A stretch of DNA of 64,000 bases from Daphnia pulex (lineage: Eukaryota > Arthropoda > Branchiopoda > Diplostraca > Daphniidae), in the NCBI RefSeq assembly GCF_021134715.1, contig NC_060021.1:11750501-11814500 (forward strand). The letters are read 5' to 3'. How positions within the stretch are numbered: the stretch's first letter is position 1; each line of letters opens with the position of its first letter. The translations under genes were made by a program, and so were the position numbers. The notes under the pieces were generated by a model that did no database searches, was not told where the DNA came from, and was given only the letters and a program-made list of their open reading frames with translations. Of this stretch, positions 35,835 through 48,400 are shown one piece after another.

Positions 35835-38508
35835 ATGCACGATTCGTCGTACAAGTTTGGGTGGCTTACTGCACTCTTGGGATTGTTCCTAGCCATCTGC
35901 TTCTCTCAACACGTACATTCTCTGCCGCTATCTGCTCAGCCCCAAAGTAATTCCTCAATTTCGAAAGGCGTTCTGGAAAACTCACCGTCTACACCAGTAC
36001 TAATCCCTTCAGCAAATTCGACGAATTCAATATCGATCAACGAAACGCTTTTAATTAAACCAAATGTGACTATTATCGGAGCAGCTAGAGGTGGCCTGGT
36101 CAAAAGTAGCCCTGGCACAGTTCAGAGCAAGATTATCATCATGACTCCAAACAATTTCTTGGCTGCATTTATGGCCACGGTGAATTTCATCGGTTGGTGC
36201 ACGCAAACCTACGAATACGTCATGTGGCTGGTGTCCGTCTTGGCGAGGAGCGACTCGGAAAAGCAGAAAAATTACCGCGAAGCTGCGGAAGAGCTCAATC
36301 GAATCGAAGGCATTATCGATCAAATGACGTTCAACAACATTCACAATCACGTTTACATGAGAGAGAACGTGGCTCCGCACGAGGACGAAATCAGACGATC
36401 GGCCATCAACGCCATCGAGTATTTAGAGTCGCCCAATTCGACCGTGGCCAAAGACGAATTTCTCAACGGAGCCAAATTATTAGAAGACAGCATCATCAGA
36501 ATCTTTGAAAGACTTTTGAATCAATCCGTGTCGGGGCCATCGTACCTCGACAGCTTGCGAGACTCGACCAAGGCATGTATAATTCACTTATTCTATACGT
36601 ATTTCTCATCACGATTGATTGATTAAGTTATAGCTTTCAAAAAACAAAAATACAGTGCCATCGACGTCAGGTTGTCAACTCCCTACAAGGAGTTATGCAG
36701 CTGCTATCGCTAGGAGCTGGAACATTGCCTTTGTACTTTAAAGAAAGCAATATGCCAACAGTCGACCAGTACGTATTATACATTTATCGTCAAATCAATA
36801 ACAATTTGACTGTTTGTCTTACATAACGCTATTATACTTCACACGGGCAGGACTAGGAAGAAAAACCGACTGGACAAGTACCAACAAGAGGCGGTTGTCA
36901 AAATCAATGCAGTCGAAAATGAATGCATCAAAGAAGGCCGTGTACCCATCGAAATAACGGAAATGATGAAAGAGAATGCCGCCACTTTGAATCGCGATTT
37001 GGCTGAAATCATTTACGATTACCTCAGTGACAAGTACGATACCAAGCATTGGTTTGTCGTCGTCTACAACGCCATCGCTGGCGATCTCAACCACAAAGTC
37101 GCGTTCAACTCAGAGTCCAACAACTGTCATTGGATAGGGGCCCAGGGCAATAAGAACGTGATTGTTTGCTCGCAAAATGGCATCAGCCGTTGGGATCAAA
37201 CATCCATGTTGGCAACTGAAGACAAGATCAACGACTATTTCAATCATTACTATCCAAGACCTGATATAGCCATGAGCGAGATCAAGTCACTGAAACTAGT
37301 GCCAGAGACAAGCATGATGGCCGTCATTCAAACGGCAGCCCAAGTAGAGATTGCCACGTCCAAAGAAATGTGTTTTTTCGCCCAAAATTACGGAAGCAAA
37401 ACAAATCGTCCTGGAGGTCTAACTACGATAGGAATTCCCTACAGGAATAACACGAGGTGGACGCCAATTTTGTGAAACATTCTAGTACATTTGTTGAGTG
37501 AATTAAATTTGTTGTCTAGTGTCAGCCCGACCTACTTCGCAATCCACGGATACGGTAAAGTGATGCAAATCTCCCAAGCTGCAATAACGGTGGTGGAACC
37601 AACGTGGAACGCCGGAAGAGTGAAACCTGCCGATAACCAACTGTGGTACCAAGATGAAAATGGCATCCGTGCAAAGTCTAACGGCTACTGTCTGTACTCA
37701 ACAGGTGACGGTATTACATTGACAAAATTTTGATGTTAACCATTTGAAACATTTCCAGTTGTATATGTTTCAAAACTATTAGACGGTCGATTTAGAACGG
37801 ACAAGTGCGACAAACAGAAATGGATGCTGCGAGACAATAAAATCAGTGACATGTACAATCCAAAGAATTGCGCCAGTATTACGTATTGGAACACGCCTAC
37901 GCGAACGCAGTCTACATTCCCGCCTACATTTCCAATGGTCGAAACCCAGTGTAACAATCATACAAATCAAGAATGGACGATAATTAAAGAGTAAACGCGC
38001 AGAATTTGAATTTGATAATGGAACTGATTCATTTGTCGATTTTTAGGCCGACGTACTTTGCCATCAAGAGTAAAATGCACGGCAAGGTCATGGATGTATC
38101 AAATGACCCCAAAAGTTATGGGACCATCAACATGTGGGACCAGTTGCACGTTGGGATCCAACTTTGGTTTCTAGATAACAATGGAGTTATTCGGGCAAAG
38201 GCTACCGGTTACTGTATCTTTTCAAAAGGTGATTGTGATTTGTCGCTAGATTTTAAGTGATTCCGTATTTGAAGCTTGTGACTTGCAACATTTTTAAAGG
38301 TTATTATAGCGGCGGATTTGTTACGATGCCTTGTGACCAAACGGATAGTCAAAGATGGGCGCGTAGAAATAATCAGATAGTCAATTTGAACCAACCAACG
38401 AATTGCATGGACATTTTTCACGCCGAAAAACAGGATGGAGCGCGAGTTATCGAGTACACATGCAGCAGTACCATCAATATGCAGTGGGAATTTGATTTCC
38501 ATTGGTAG
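35835..38508 (+). CDS. Secreted protein with helical N-terminal region and two ricin-type beta-trefoil domains
   Basis: Seven coding exons: 35835..36572, 36656..36768, 36851..37471, 37526..37704, 37759..37990, 38047..38228, 38300..38508. Total 2274 nt, 757 residues. An N-terminal signal peptide ends near residue 29. Residues about 30-490 are mostly helical-looking with a hydrophobic stretch near NFLAAFMATVNFIGW; I do not recognise them. Exons 4-5 and 6-7 each encode a domain starting PTYFAI..(Y/M)HGKVM and carrying three QxW-type motifs: QLW, QKW and QEW in the first, QLW, QRW and MQW in the second. That is the hallmark of ricin B lectin beta-trefoils, which in the family often bind sugars. 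Domain boundaries coincide with phase-2 introns. The first intron appears to be GC-AG (AAG/GCATGT); no GT site gives an open frame. Confidence 0.8.
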
Positions 38509-38889
38509 TTTAACTCAAATAGATCCCAGGGCAATTTCAAAAGTGAAATGCAATAAGTCTTCAACCATTAAGTCTCAACCCAAGTAAACTGACTTTTCTG
38601 TTCACTTTTCTATTGCACTACAGTTTAATATTATATAATATTTCTCTTTTCCAGGATTGGAACCCCCTGAAACTTTGGCCCTGACTGAGGATACTGTGAG
38701 AATCACAGTATATATATTTTAAAAAAGGCAACAGGCTTATAAAAATTGTAGGAAGGACAGAAAAAAAATAAATAAATAAACCAATGACTTACCAACTTGT
38801 AGAAGTAGATCCACCGACATTGAGCAAACGATGATGAGGGATGATTCAAAACCAGCATCAGCAGTTTCAAAAGTGTGAAGAGAAATGCT
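38509..38889. other. Intergenic, no gene supported
   Basis: AT-rich spacer after the lectin-domain gene. It contains short open stretches on both strands, but none connects by splice phase to a neighbour. Confidence 0.35.
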
Positions 38890-39513
38890 CTAGTCGATCA
38901 GTTCAACATCGGACCAAAACAAGCCATCACTTTTGAAGAAAAACTCTGGCCAGTTGGTCAGCGTCCCTAGAAAAAAAAAACACATAGAATATTATATCAA
39001 TTTGTACCAAGTTAACAGACATCTATCAAAATAATTACATTTTATAAGCTGCCACTTGCAGTTTCCTTAGTCTCCAAGAAAAATTTTAGATGGGCAGAGA
39101 CTTAGAGACTAAAGAAATGAGCAAATCAAGGCGATCTAGGCACAGACAAATTCTGTAAAAGGAGAATCCAAATGTATAAACAGTCATGACTATTCAAGCA
39201 ACACTTTGCAACCTAACGTCATCATTACTTAGAAACGGTTTTTCTCTACTCCAACTCCTACTTTGCTGCGAGAGACCGCCATCCGTGTTTCCATCGATTT
39301 CACTCACAGTCCCATAGCGATTGATCATACACAATGCCGCTGGAACTCCCCAGATCGTCACAATTTTGTCCATGGAGCAGGAAAGTTACCACAAGGGATT
39401 TGTTCCAATACCATCTGCGGAAAATATTGCACATAGGAAATGTTTCGTAAATGTTTGAAACTTGAAACTGACTTGAACTTTGACGCTATCCGTTTCCACT
39501 CACCTTTTAACAT
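38890..39513 (-). CDS. Unresolved minus-strand gene or gene remnant, last exons
   Basis: Four short pieces fit together in phase: 39504..39513 (MLK plus one base), 39390..39414, 39308..39339 and 38890..38966. The total is 144 nt, 47 residues. The last exon, read after a strong TTTTCTAG acceptor, gives NWPEFFFKSDGLFWSDVELID and a TAG stop; the exon before gives CGIVYDQSLWD and ends in a consensus GTGAGT donor. The match of phases and the aromatic, non-random composition suggest real coding DNA. The introns are 50-89 bases apart from a longer last one. The upstream part is uncertain: the region 39520-40200 has further open pieces on the minus strand, including one in which two frames both look protein-like. 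It could be a small gene, the tail of a larger gene, or a decaying copy. No family recognised. Confidence 0.28.
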
Positions 39514-40482
39514 GGGTGAATTTCTCCATTTAATGACATTTTAAAGTTGAACTGAGTGAATCCATCATCACCAGCAAATGCAAGGATAGAGACTTGGCAA
39601 CCCATATAGCTACACAGCCAAGCACATGGACTGGTTTTGACGAATACTTCTGCAAAACCCTCCATTCCACTGTGTTAACGCTGGCTTCCACGCCTAAACA
39701 AATTTCAAGAAAATGATGAATACTAGTTGACTAAACTGAAAAAAATATACATAATCATTTACCCGATAACTTGGAAAATCTTAAACAATCAATTCTTATA
39801 ATGAGTTTAGCTGCAAGCCTAAACGATAACAGTTTGGTCTACAGAATCGCTTACAACTAATTTTTTGACTTTTTTCACCATTATTAAAAAATTTGAAAAG
39901 AAAGTTGTCTAGGTGACCCGATGACTTGAAGTTCTTGTATATTCAGCTGAAATTCACCATCTACAAAAGATACATATGAAAAGATTAAAAAATTTACAAG
40001 ATTGAGACTGTGATATCATCACATTTTAATCTCTTTTGTAAACCATTGTTAGTGCAAGGTATGCAAGGTTGAAGATGGTTTGCTAGTATCCCTATTTCCC
40101 AGCTTCAACTATTTATAAGTACTAAACCATTTAAAACTCACAACAGCCGTAAAAATGATAACATAAAGAAATAATTACCTCCAATAACTCATTCACATTC
40201 AGTACAGCCAGAGAAGAAAAAAGCGCGAAAGAATGCAACGAGAACAAACAGACGACCGACCACGACGAACAAGGCGCGAAAAATGAAACACTCTGAGGTC
40301 TAAGCTGACTCTTCAGTCTGACAACAATGCAGAGTTGCCATTCTAATAATGGAGTAATTAATGGTCATTTAAAAATCCAAGTGGTCCATTTTGCATTTAC
40401 ATGTGTTAAAAAAATAATCACAAAATTCAGTCATCCAATCAGAATATATTATTTGAGTAAAGAAACGAAATTAAACAAATTT
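39514..40482. other. Possible further minus-strand exons, unresolved
   Basis: Open minus-strand pieces with splice-like ends lie near 39520-39700, 39765-39810 and 39910-39960. I could not join them into one frame. No plus-strand gene is seen. Confidence 0.25.
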
Positions 40483-43400
40483 TTATCGGAAAAGAATGTC
40501 AATATAAGGAATTTCTTGCAGGTGCGTTGGCACGTTCGGATGAGGTTTCGCAGGAGGAATTGTCAATGGCTGAGAACGGGTAAAGGTTGGAGAAGGTTGC
40601 ACTCTTCCGCCTGCTCTCCCTGGTGCTGAAAAGAAATGAAACCTCGTTTAAAATACCATCAATTATAAATGTGCTGGGGATTCACTTTATATACCTTGAA
40701 CCGTTACTCGTCCACTAGGTCCACTAGGCCCATTGATAGGTCCACTAATAGGTCCACTAATAGGCCCCCTACTTACGCCTTTACCGGGAACAACGTTCCT
40801 TTTCGCATTTTCAATATTCTCCTTCCCTGTGTTGATGGACCCAGTTACACCTTTAAAAAGTAAAATTCATGAAAATTGTTCCAAAATCACCCACAAATTA
40901 TGCAATTCCATTTAATACTTGTAGTTTTTCCTCCATTATCCTTGTTGTTTCTTTCGCCAATAACAGATCCAATATTTCTTTTCGCGTTTCCTCCATTGTT
41001 CCTTTCGCTATTCGATGCTCCACTGCTATCTTTTAAAAAAAAATCATTCAAATGTTTATTAATTTAGACAGTGATTGAAATTGGATCATACTTTGAGCTT
41101 TGTTCCCATTACTGGAGCTGTTGTTGCCCTTATCTCCGATAACTGATCCTACACTTCTTCTTCCGTTGCCTCGTTCGCCGCTTCCACCGCTACCTTTATA
41201 AAAGGAATCCGTTTTATTCACAATGTCTAACATTTTGTGTAAAATCCCTTCATTACTTACTTGGGCTGCTATTGCTTCTTCCGCCTATAGAAGTTCCGAT
41301 ACTTCTTCTTCCATTGTCATTATGGCCCTTTTCATTACCCGTGGATACACCACTTCCTGAAACCAAATTTTAATTGATAATTGTGGTTTCAATAAAGACG
41401 AGGGTATTTAATGATAAACAGTTTGGGTACAATGCATGGAAATTTGACTTACGTAGAATTAGGCTTCCGTTGCTTGTGGTACTGTTGCCTTTATTGCCAA
41501 TAACAGTCCCAATGTGCCTTCTTCCGTTGCTACTACGTTCTTTTTCGGGACCAGCGCCACCTTTTAAAAAATGTAACAAGCCATTAAGTTTATATTTCGA
41601 CTGTTGGACTGTGTGATTTTTGCCTTCGTTACTTGATGTGGTGTTGCTTTTCTTTGTTACACTAGTAACAACGGGTACAGATCGGATAACAACTTTTCCG
41701 TTTGTGCTTTGATTTCCTCCCCTCACAGAACTTTTTCCACCTTTGAAACAAACGATTTTTTAGACTTCCCAAATATGAGAAATTGTTAGGATTGAAGGGT
41801 TTCATACTGGGAGCTTCTCTTCTAATATTTTTGTTGCTGTTTTTATTACCATCAACAACAGGTCGGGGTCCCACGTTTGGTTTGCGATGGGATGTGAATA
41901 TGGTGGAAATGGATATGTTTACCACATTCCCATCAACTCTGTAGGCTTGTCCTACAGAGCTAGGTACTGATACGGATCTTTTAACTTTGCCTTTATTGCC
42001 ATTCTTTTCGCCTATAGTATTACAAATTGTTAATTAACAGTCTTTGACAAATATTGAGGCAATATTCATTGCTAAAATTACCTCCGCCCGATCCCTTCTC
42101 TCCACTTCCAGATCCACTGCTCCCACTTTTGCTGCTGTACCCACCTATCGTGGAGAAAAGAGGCAGTTAGAAAGGAATTTTATGCTACCGTAAGAAAGTT
42201 ACATTACTTGTTGTGCCTTTCCCCTTTGTTACGCCTTTAACGGATCCACTGCCTTTTCCAGCGCCGTTGTCGTAGCCTAGTGAAGATAAAGCAACCAAAT
42301 TTAGATGAATTACATATATTTCCATAAATTTAGGATTGAGGTTCTCATTTACCAATACTGTATCCATGACCTGTAATGAACAACAGAAATTGTGAATTCC
42401 AGAATAATTTAATCTAATCAATTTAAAATTGAAGCTCGAAATTTTCGTTTCATTATTACCTCCTTTTTTGCCCTTGCCTTTGACCCTTACACGCGCATAT
42501 CCTGATTGTGTTTGGTTTTTAAATGGAGTTAAAAGACAATAGAAATAATTCATTAAACTCTTATTACCATTTCTTCCATTGTTTGAGTCTTCATCGCTAC
42601 CACCACCATCACTTCCACTGCCACTCTTGTGCCCATGATGACCTACAATTATAGTTAAAAAGAAAAGTTGGTGAAGGGGCACACATTGACAAGACAAATC
42701 AATACTATCGAAATGGACAATGTATCGACCCACATACCTCCTTTGATTTTCACTTTTTTCACTTTGACCTTTCTAATGACGACTTCGTATCCTACATTTT
42801 TGAAAGTACACAGTACAATTAAAAAGAATTTAGAACTGAATTATCAGAAATTTAATCTGGACATATAAATTGCCCACATAGTTTGACTTGCCTCCTTTTT
42901 CGCCTTTATTGGACCCACTACTGTATCCGCCCCCATGACCTATTAATGAGTTCAAATAGATTGGAATTATTGCAGAAAATAGCATGATTTAAACTTATAG
43001 ACATTACCTTTTCCTTTGGCCTTTCCATGGGACACAGTATGACCTAATTAGATTTTTTAAAAAGAATGAATTATCATCCATATTTTGTGATGGGCATAAA
43101 AAGTTTTTGCTTTACCTTTTGCGTTGGTACTCTGTTCCCCACTTCCAGATCCGCTGCTTTTTTCCCCACCACTACTGTATCCACCTAAAAGTACAACGAC
43201 ACACAAAATTAAAATCATAAAATGCAGTTGCTTCTGATGGATAAAGTTATTTCTCTTATTATTACCTCCACTGGCTTTGCCCTTTCCACCTTTATTCCCT
43301 TCGTCGTTACCGCCGACATTATAACTGGAGCCTGTTGGTGGAGATGAAAAGTTAAACAAAAGTTGAAACATGTAGCCTAATGTGCTTGAAAGTCTTTACC

Positions 43401-43738
43401 TTTCCCTTTAACCTTTACAACCTCTTCGTGTCCTAATTAAAAACCAAACAAATGTAACGCATTTAATAAGTCAAGTTCAATTAAGCTACGTACCATCATC
43501 ACAGCCACCGTGTCCGCTATCGTGACGTTGGATGTAGTATTTCTTGAATTTAGTCTCCGACAGCTCCAGATCTTTATCGTCAACCTCCTGGGCCGATACG
43601 ATAGACACGATCACCAAATAAGTCACAAAGATTAACACGTTCAGCTGACACCAAAAAAGAATTCAAATGAGAAAAATTACAAAACACATTGTCAGAATAT
43701 CTTCCAAATAAGTGAATAATTACTTTAGAAGACTTCAT
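40483..43738 (-). CDS. Secreted Gly/Ser/Lys/Asn-rich modular protein, 21 exons
   Basis: Exons: 43724..43738, 43494..43644, 43400..43432, 43266..43331, 43116..43184, 43008..43043, 42892..42939, 42738..42791, 42568..42642, 42460..42501, 42353..42370, 42208..42276, 42082..42144, 41808..42011, 41633..41740, 41453..41560, 41261..41356, 41092..41193, 40919..41029, 40695..40850, 40483..40625. Total 1767 nt, 588 residues. Exon 1 codes MKSSK. Exon 2 codes the rest of a signal peptide cleaved near VSA/QE, then DLELSETK. From exon 2 on every intron is phase 1, so each later internal exon is a multiple of three and usually begins with a Gly or Ser codon split by the intron. Modules are of three kinds: GYSSG/GSGSG, basic KGKGKG, and NGRR-IG-VIG. 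Near the end is a GPISGPINGPSG run. Composition suggests an extracellular matrix, mucin-like or adhesive protein. One donor is GC (42891). The N-terminus matches the 45500 gene. Confidence 0.8.
42353..42370 (-). other. 18-base microexon of the 21-exon gene
   Basis: Exon of 18 bases between a TTACAG acceptor and a GTAAAT donor, adding six residues (GHGYSI) in phase 1. Skipping it would keep the frame. Confidence 0.65.
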
Positions 43739-43862
43739 TTTCGCTTGAAATAATGGGTCGAGTATTTTCAAAGTTTTCGCGATAGTCGGCCATTCATTCC
43801 CAATGTCCGAGAAGGCCAAAACTTGGTGGTAATGTGACTTGACGTGACTGGGATTCTTCCTC

Positions 43863-43869
43863 TTTTATA
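43863..43869 (-). promoter_or_regulatory. TATA box of the 21-exon gene
   Basis: TATAAAA on the minus strand, 125 bases before the ATG at 43738. Confidence 0.55.
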
Positions 43870-45499
43870 ATCTTTTCTTTTTCCTTAAATAGTTTTGTTT
43901 TACTCGAACCATGGGCATCTACAATAGATAGAAAGTCGTTGGAATAAAACCAGACGGGACAACAAGAATGATGAAAGTACGAACTAGTTTTTCTATCTAG
44001 GAATTTATCCTTGCGTTGTTGCGGTGAGTCGTCTTGTTTGACGATAACACGTTGCTGCTCTGTCATTAATTCTTATTCCTTTTTTTAATTTTGTGCTTTA
44101 AAACAAAAAGTAATACTTCATGGCATACTTATTTTCTTTCCCAGTTACCCACCAAGAGTCCTCATTTTAACTTTCTATCTTCACGTCAAAATAAGAGCAT
44201 TTTTGTTTTCGTCGTCTAAACTTGATCATCATGGCCGATTTCTCTGTTAGAGGCTTGGGGAATCGAGATATCTGATATTGGAATTAAACTTTCACGTCCA
44301 TAGGAATCAGAGACACATAATGGTTTAAAATCGACAGTTACTCGTATTAACTACTGGCAATTTTTTTGAAATAAGATTTACGACATTTCACCAAGAAACT
44401 TGTGTATCAGCATGGCAGCGACTGAATGCACAGCGTTGCAAAATAATTTATGAAAAAAATTGCAATTAACTTAGCGTTCAGATTACTTTTGAATGAAAAT
44501 GACAAAATATAATCAGGGGAAAAAAATAAACAAACTTTAATGTAATAAGGAAGTCTGTGATGACCATGACCGTAAATTCTTGTTATGTTCGTGTTTGTTA
44601 AGTGTGAACATGTCATTCACTCATGGCGAAACAGGAAATGTTCAGTTTTTATCGTGTCCAAAGATGGATTTCTATATTCTGCTCCATATAACCTGTTTTG
44701 ATGATAACAGGTAACAAAAGTCAGCATTTATTACTGATTATTTCATATAAAAGAACCCCGACTTTTATAATATCTGTTGACAATTATAATCATTTTGTTT
44801 CACTTGTCTCCGATTGGCGGTAATATGGACCTTCAATATTTCACATTAATTTATGCAGCCCAGAACTTTATGATCGACCTCATCAAATAGGATGACTAAA
44901 TTTTTTTAAATTATCGCTTCATATCGTTGACTCATGATTAGCCTCGTCGACCATGAAACAAATTATACAGAGCAGTGACGTCAACAGTATAACTAAGTTC
45001 AAATTAACCTCGATATGCTATATAATTCCAATGAGTTTGACAGCTTTCTACTATTTTTTGGCACTCCTTAAAAAAAGTGGTGCACAACAGGGAGTGGAAC
45101 TTTTTTTGCGTCAACCTGTTTACCTTGACAAATGACTTGTTAAAAAATTTATCTATACATGAGTGATATCGATCGATCTTAATGATATCTTAACAAGTGT
45201 TACAGCTAATATACTTAAAAGTTATGATCATTCGACGGACGAAAAACATATTAGGCTTAAAAAAATATTCTAATTTAAACCTATCACGACTAAAAATGCT
45301 TAAGCAATCACATTTTTAACTGGATTAGGTAAAATTGTAACAGCTGCGTTATATTTTCTAACATAAACTCACTGGACGGCACACAGTACCATGCAATGCA
45401 TTGTAACAAGTTAAACAAAGTGCATAAGAAAACAATAATGAAACAGGGGCACATATTATTCCGCCGTTTGCGGGAGCCGGGGAAAATATTCATTACCAA
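43870..45499. other. Intergenic between the two paralogous glycine-rich genes
   Basis: No gene supported. A minus frame starting ATGACAGAGC at 44066 runs into the promoter region. Its first bases resemble the sequence upstream of the 48663 gene near 49035, so it is probably shared promoter sequence and not coding. Confidence 0.4.
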
Positions 45500-48400
45500 T
45501 TACAGATATCGGCCGATCCCTTTTCGTAAATAGCGAACAATACTGAGTGGAGATGCGTTCCTGACGAACCCACTGTTTTGTTTATCTCCAGTAACCGATC
45601 CCGCGTTACCATCGTCTCCAGTCACAGGTGACTCTGTTGTACTGCTGCCAACAATTTCTTTTTTATCATTGCCTTTACTTCTGTCAGATCCTCTGCCACC
45701 CTTTTCTCCTTTGTTACCAGCTGAGCTGTTGTCTGGTGCACTGCTGGGAATTCCTCTCTTTTCTTTGACGCTGTTTTTCGATGGCCTACCGCCCAATTCA
45801 GTGCGGATGGATTTTTCAGTTGTCGTTTCGCCTTTCAGACGGCTCTCGGTGAAGAAAGTAGGTCTAGTGTCTCCCATCATTGGATTCGCTTTTAGTTTTG
45901 ACGGTGGTTTCATGAGCTGAGCGGGTTTGGACTGCTGGATAGCTTTTATTCCGCGGTTGATGACCTTTTCGCCATTTCCAGGTCCTGGTGGTTTGCCTCT
46001 GGTGCTACTGCTTGCGCCGGAAGGGCTCCTGATGGCAGATTTACCACTGGCAGCTCCCTTTTCTTGCTTTCTCCAGTTGCCCATGTTTAAGAATCTTCTT
46101 TCTCCATCCACACTGCTTGTAGATGTAACGATTGTGCCATTTTGAACACTACTGATGATTGGCTCACTACTTTTGATGGGGTTCTTTCCTCCGCTGGTAA
46201 CCTTTTCGCCATTTCCTGGCAATATTTTTGGCTCTTTGACGACGCTTGCGATTGAACTTCTGACTGGTTTACTGGTGGACACGACGGTTGATTTCTTCGC
46301 ACTGTTCACAGGAACACTGCTCACTTTGCCCGTGTTTATTCCCGATGGTCTTCTGTTGCCATTTCCATTCACTTCTGAATTGTTTCTTGGTGGAATGGGT
46401 TTCCGTTGGTTATTGTCTGGTTTACTCCTAGGTGATCCAGCGTTGCGGACGTTGGCTGGCAAATTTGATGGCTTTGGGCTGCTTCCGGAAGAACTTCTGG
46501 TGGTTTTGCTGCCAACAGATCCGTTTGCTTGCTGTACTCTGTTTGTCGAAGCTACCGGTGCTACTTTTCCTGCTCTTCTTCGATCTCCACTTGTCGGTTT
46601 CCCAGGTCTTGGGGTACCATTTCCTATTCTTCTTTGACCCATACTTCCGGAAGTGCTGCTAGAAGCGCCGTCTCCGGGAGTCTTATTCTCCTTCGTCTCC
46701 ATAGCAACAGAGGACATTGTTTCCTTATTCTCCTTCTCCATATTAGCAACAGAAGACATGATTTCTTTAGTTACTTCAGGTTTCATCATTTCTGCGTTTT
46801 TGAGCATTTCGTCAACTTTTGACATTTCTCCGTTTTTGATCATCTCGTCAATTTTGATCATCTGAGCCATTTTGAGCATTTCGTCAATGGCAAGGCTCAT
46901 CTCTTTACCGCTCATTGCGGATGAGATGACAGTGGCAGCCGAACCTGAGGTACTGCCATCAGTCACCTTCTCCTTTTCCATGGTAACCAATGACCCTGCC
47001 ATAGCTGGGCTTTCTTTGGTGATATCTAATACACTTCCTTTGTTAGATGCATCTTTTTCCAGTTCATCGTCTTCGGATAGGACAACCTCTAAGATGTATT
47101 CACTATCTTCAGCGCTTCCTCCTACTTCAACACTGTCTTCTGCGTGTCAAAAGGAATAAAAATTGATTAGTTAATATTCTATTTTTGGATTTACTTTTAA
47201 TTGTATACTTGTGCCAGTGTTGCTCATTTCGCTACTGCTTTTCCCGCTGTTGGATTTTTCGTCATCACTACCGGCACCTTCGCCATTCGTCACGGTTCCG
47301 TCCACACCCTTTAATTCTTCGTCTCCGGTTGCGTCTCCCACATCTGTTTCAACTTCTCCCATTGTTTCACCTTTTGATACTTCCATCTCAGATTCCATTT
47401 TTTCTTTTTTGACGTCGCCCATTTCGCCCATTTCTCCTTCTTTGATGTCGCCCATTTCACTCATTGTTCCAGTGTCAGTTGGTCCTTCTCCCATGGATTC
47501 ACCGGTGCCTTTGGATCCAGTTTCACCCATAGTTTCTTCTTCTCCCATGGCTTCTCCACCACTCAAAGTGGAATCGACCATCGATTCACCTTTTGGTACT
47601 TCAATCATGGATTCCCCCTTTGATCCTTTTCCGCCCATTGGGTCTCCGCTGGTCACAACTGCATCGCTCGTGGTTCCACTGTTGCCTTTGGATCCTCCGT
47701 CGGCCACAGTTGATTCGCTGATGGACCCAATATTACCCTTGGACCCTTGCCCTTTACTGCTTGTTACGTCACTTCCACCGACGACTCCACCATCAGCTGC
47801 AGAGCCGCCCGTTGATTCGCTGTTACCTTTTGAGCCGGTGCTTTCACCGTTTCCATCTATAATGAACAACAGTTGGCGGTGATTAACGTTTTATGGAGAG
47901 TTGTAACTTTGCACGACTTACCACCTGCACCGCTGCTTCCTTGAAAGTGATCCTGTTCAATATTGTATCCGTCATCGTAAAATCCTCCATGCTGGGAACC
48001 ATGATCTACATGGAAAGATGACACGATTAAGATAAGATCAGAACAAATAATTATAAAAATGATTACCGTCCTCGTATCCGTACACATTTCCGACATATTC
48101 AACACTGTAATCACTCCCATATTTGTTTCCGTAACGTTGACCTACAGCATAAGCCCATTTAAACCAATGATTACGCAATTATCCTCTTAAAATTCTTTTA
48201 GTAATCGTTGAATGCCTTACCTTTCTTCCCTTTTCCTAATCTTCCTCCATACGAAATGATTATGTATCCTGAATGATCCAATTAAATTTAAATTCTATAC
48301 GCTCGTTCACAATCTAGTCCAATTGGATTTCTTACCATCATTATTGGCATAGTACTCGTCGCCTCCGTTCGAGCCTCCGTTTTCACTGCTGTCAGATCTA

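Noticed and set aside
43794-44066. Minus-strand frame of 90 codons starting ATGACAGAGC
   Set aside because: It overlaps the TATA box of the 21-exon gene, and its start resembles non-coding sequence upstream of the paralog. Likely promoter DNA.
46155-46637. Plus-strand frame of 160 codons, Leu/Pro-rich
   Set aside because: Mirror image of the Gly/Ser/Asn-rich last exon on the minus strand.
47211-47882. Long plus-strand frame (223 codons) opposite the 918-residue protein
   Set aside because: It is the antisense of low-complexity Ser/Gly codons, which leaves the complementary frame open. It has no independent splice or promoter support.
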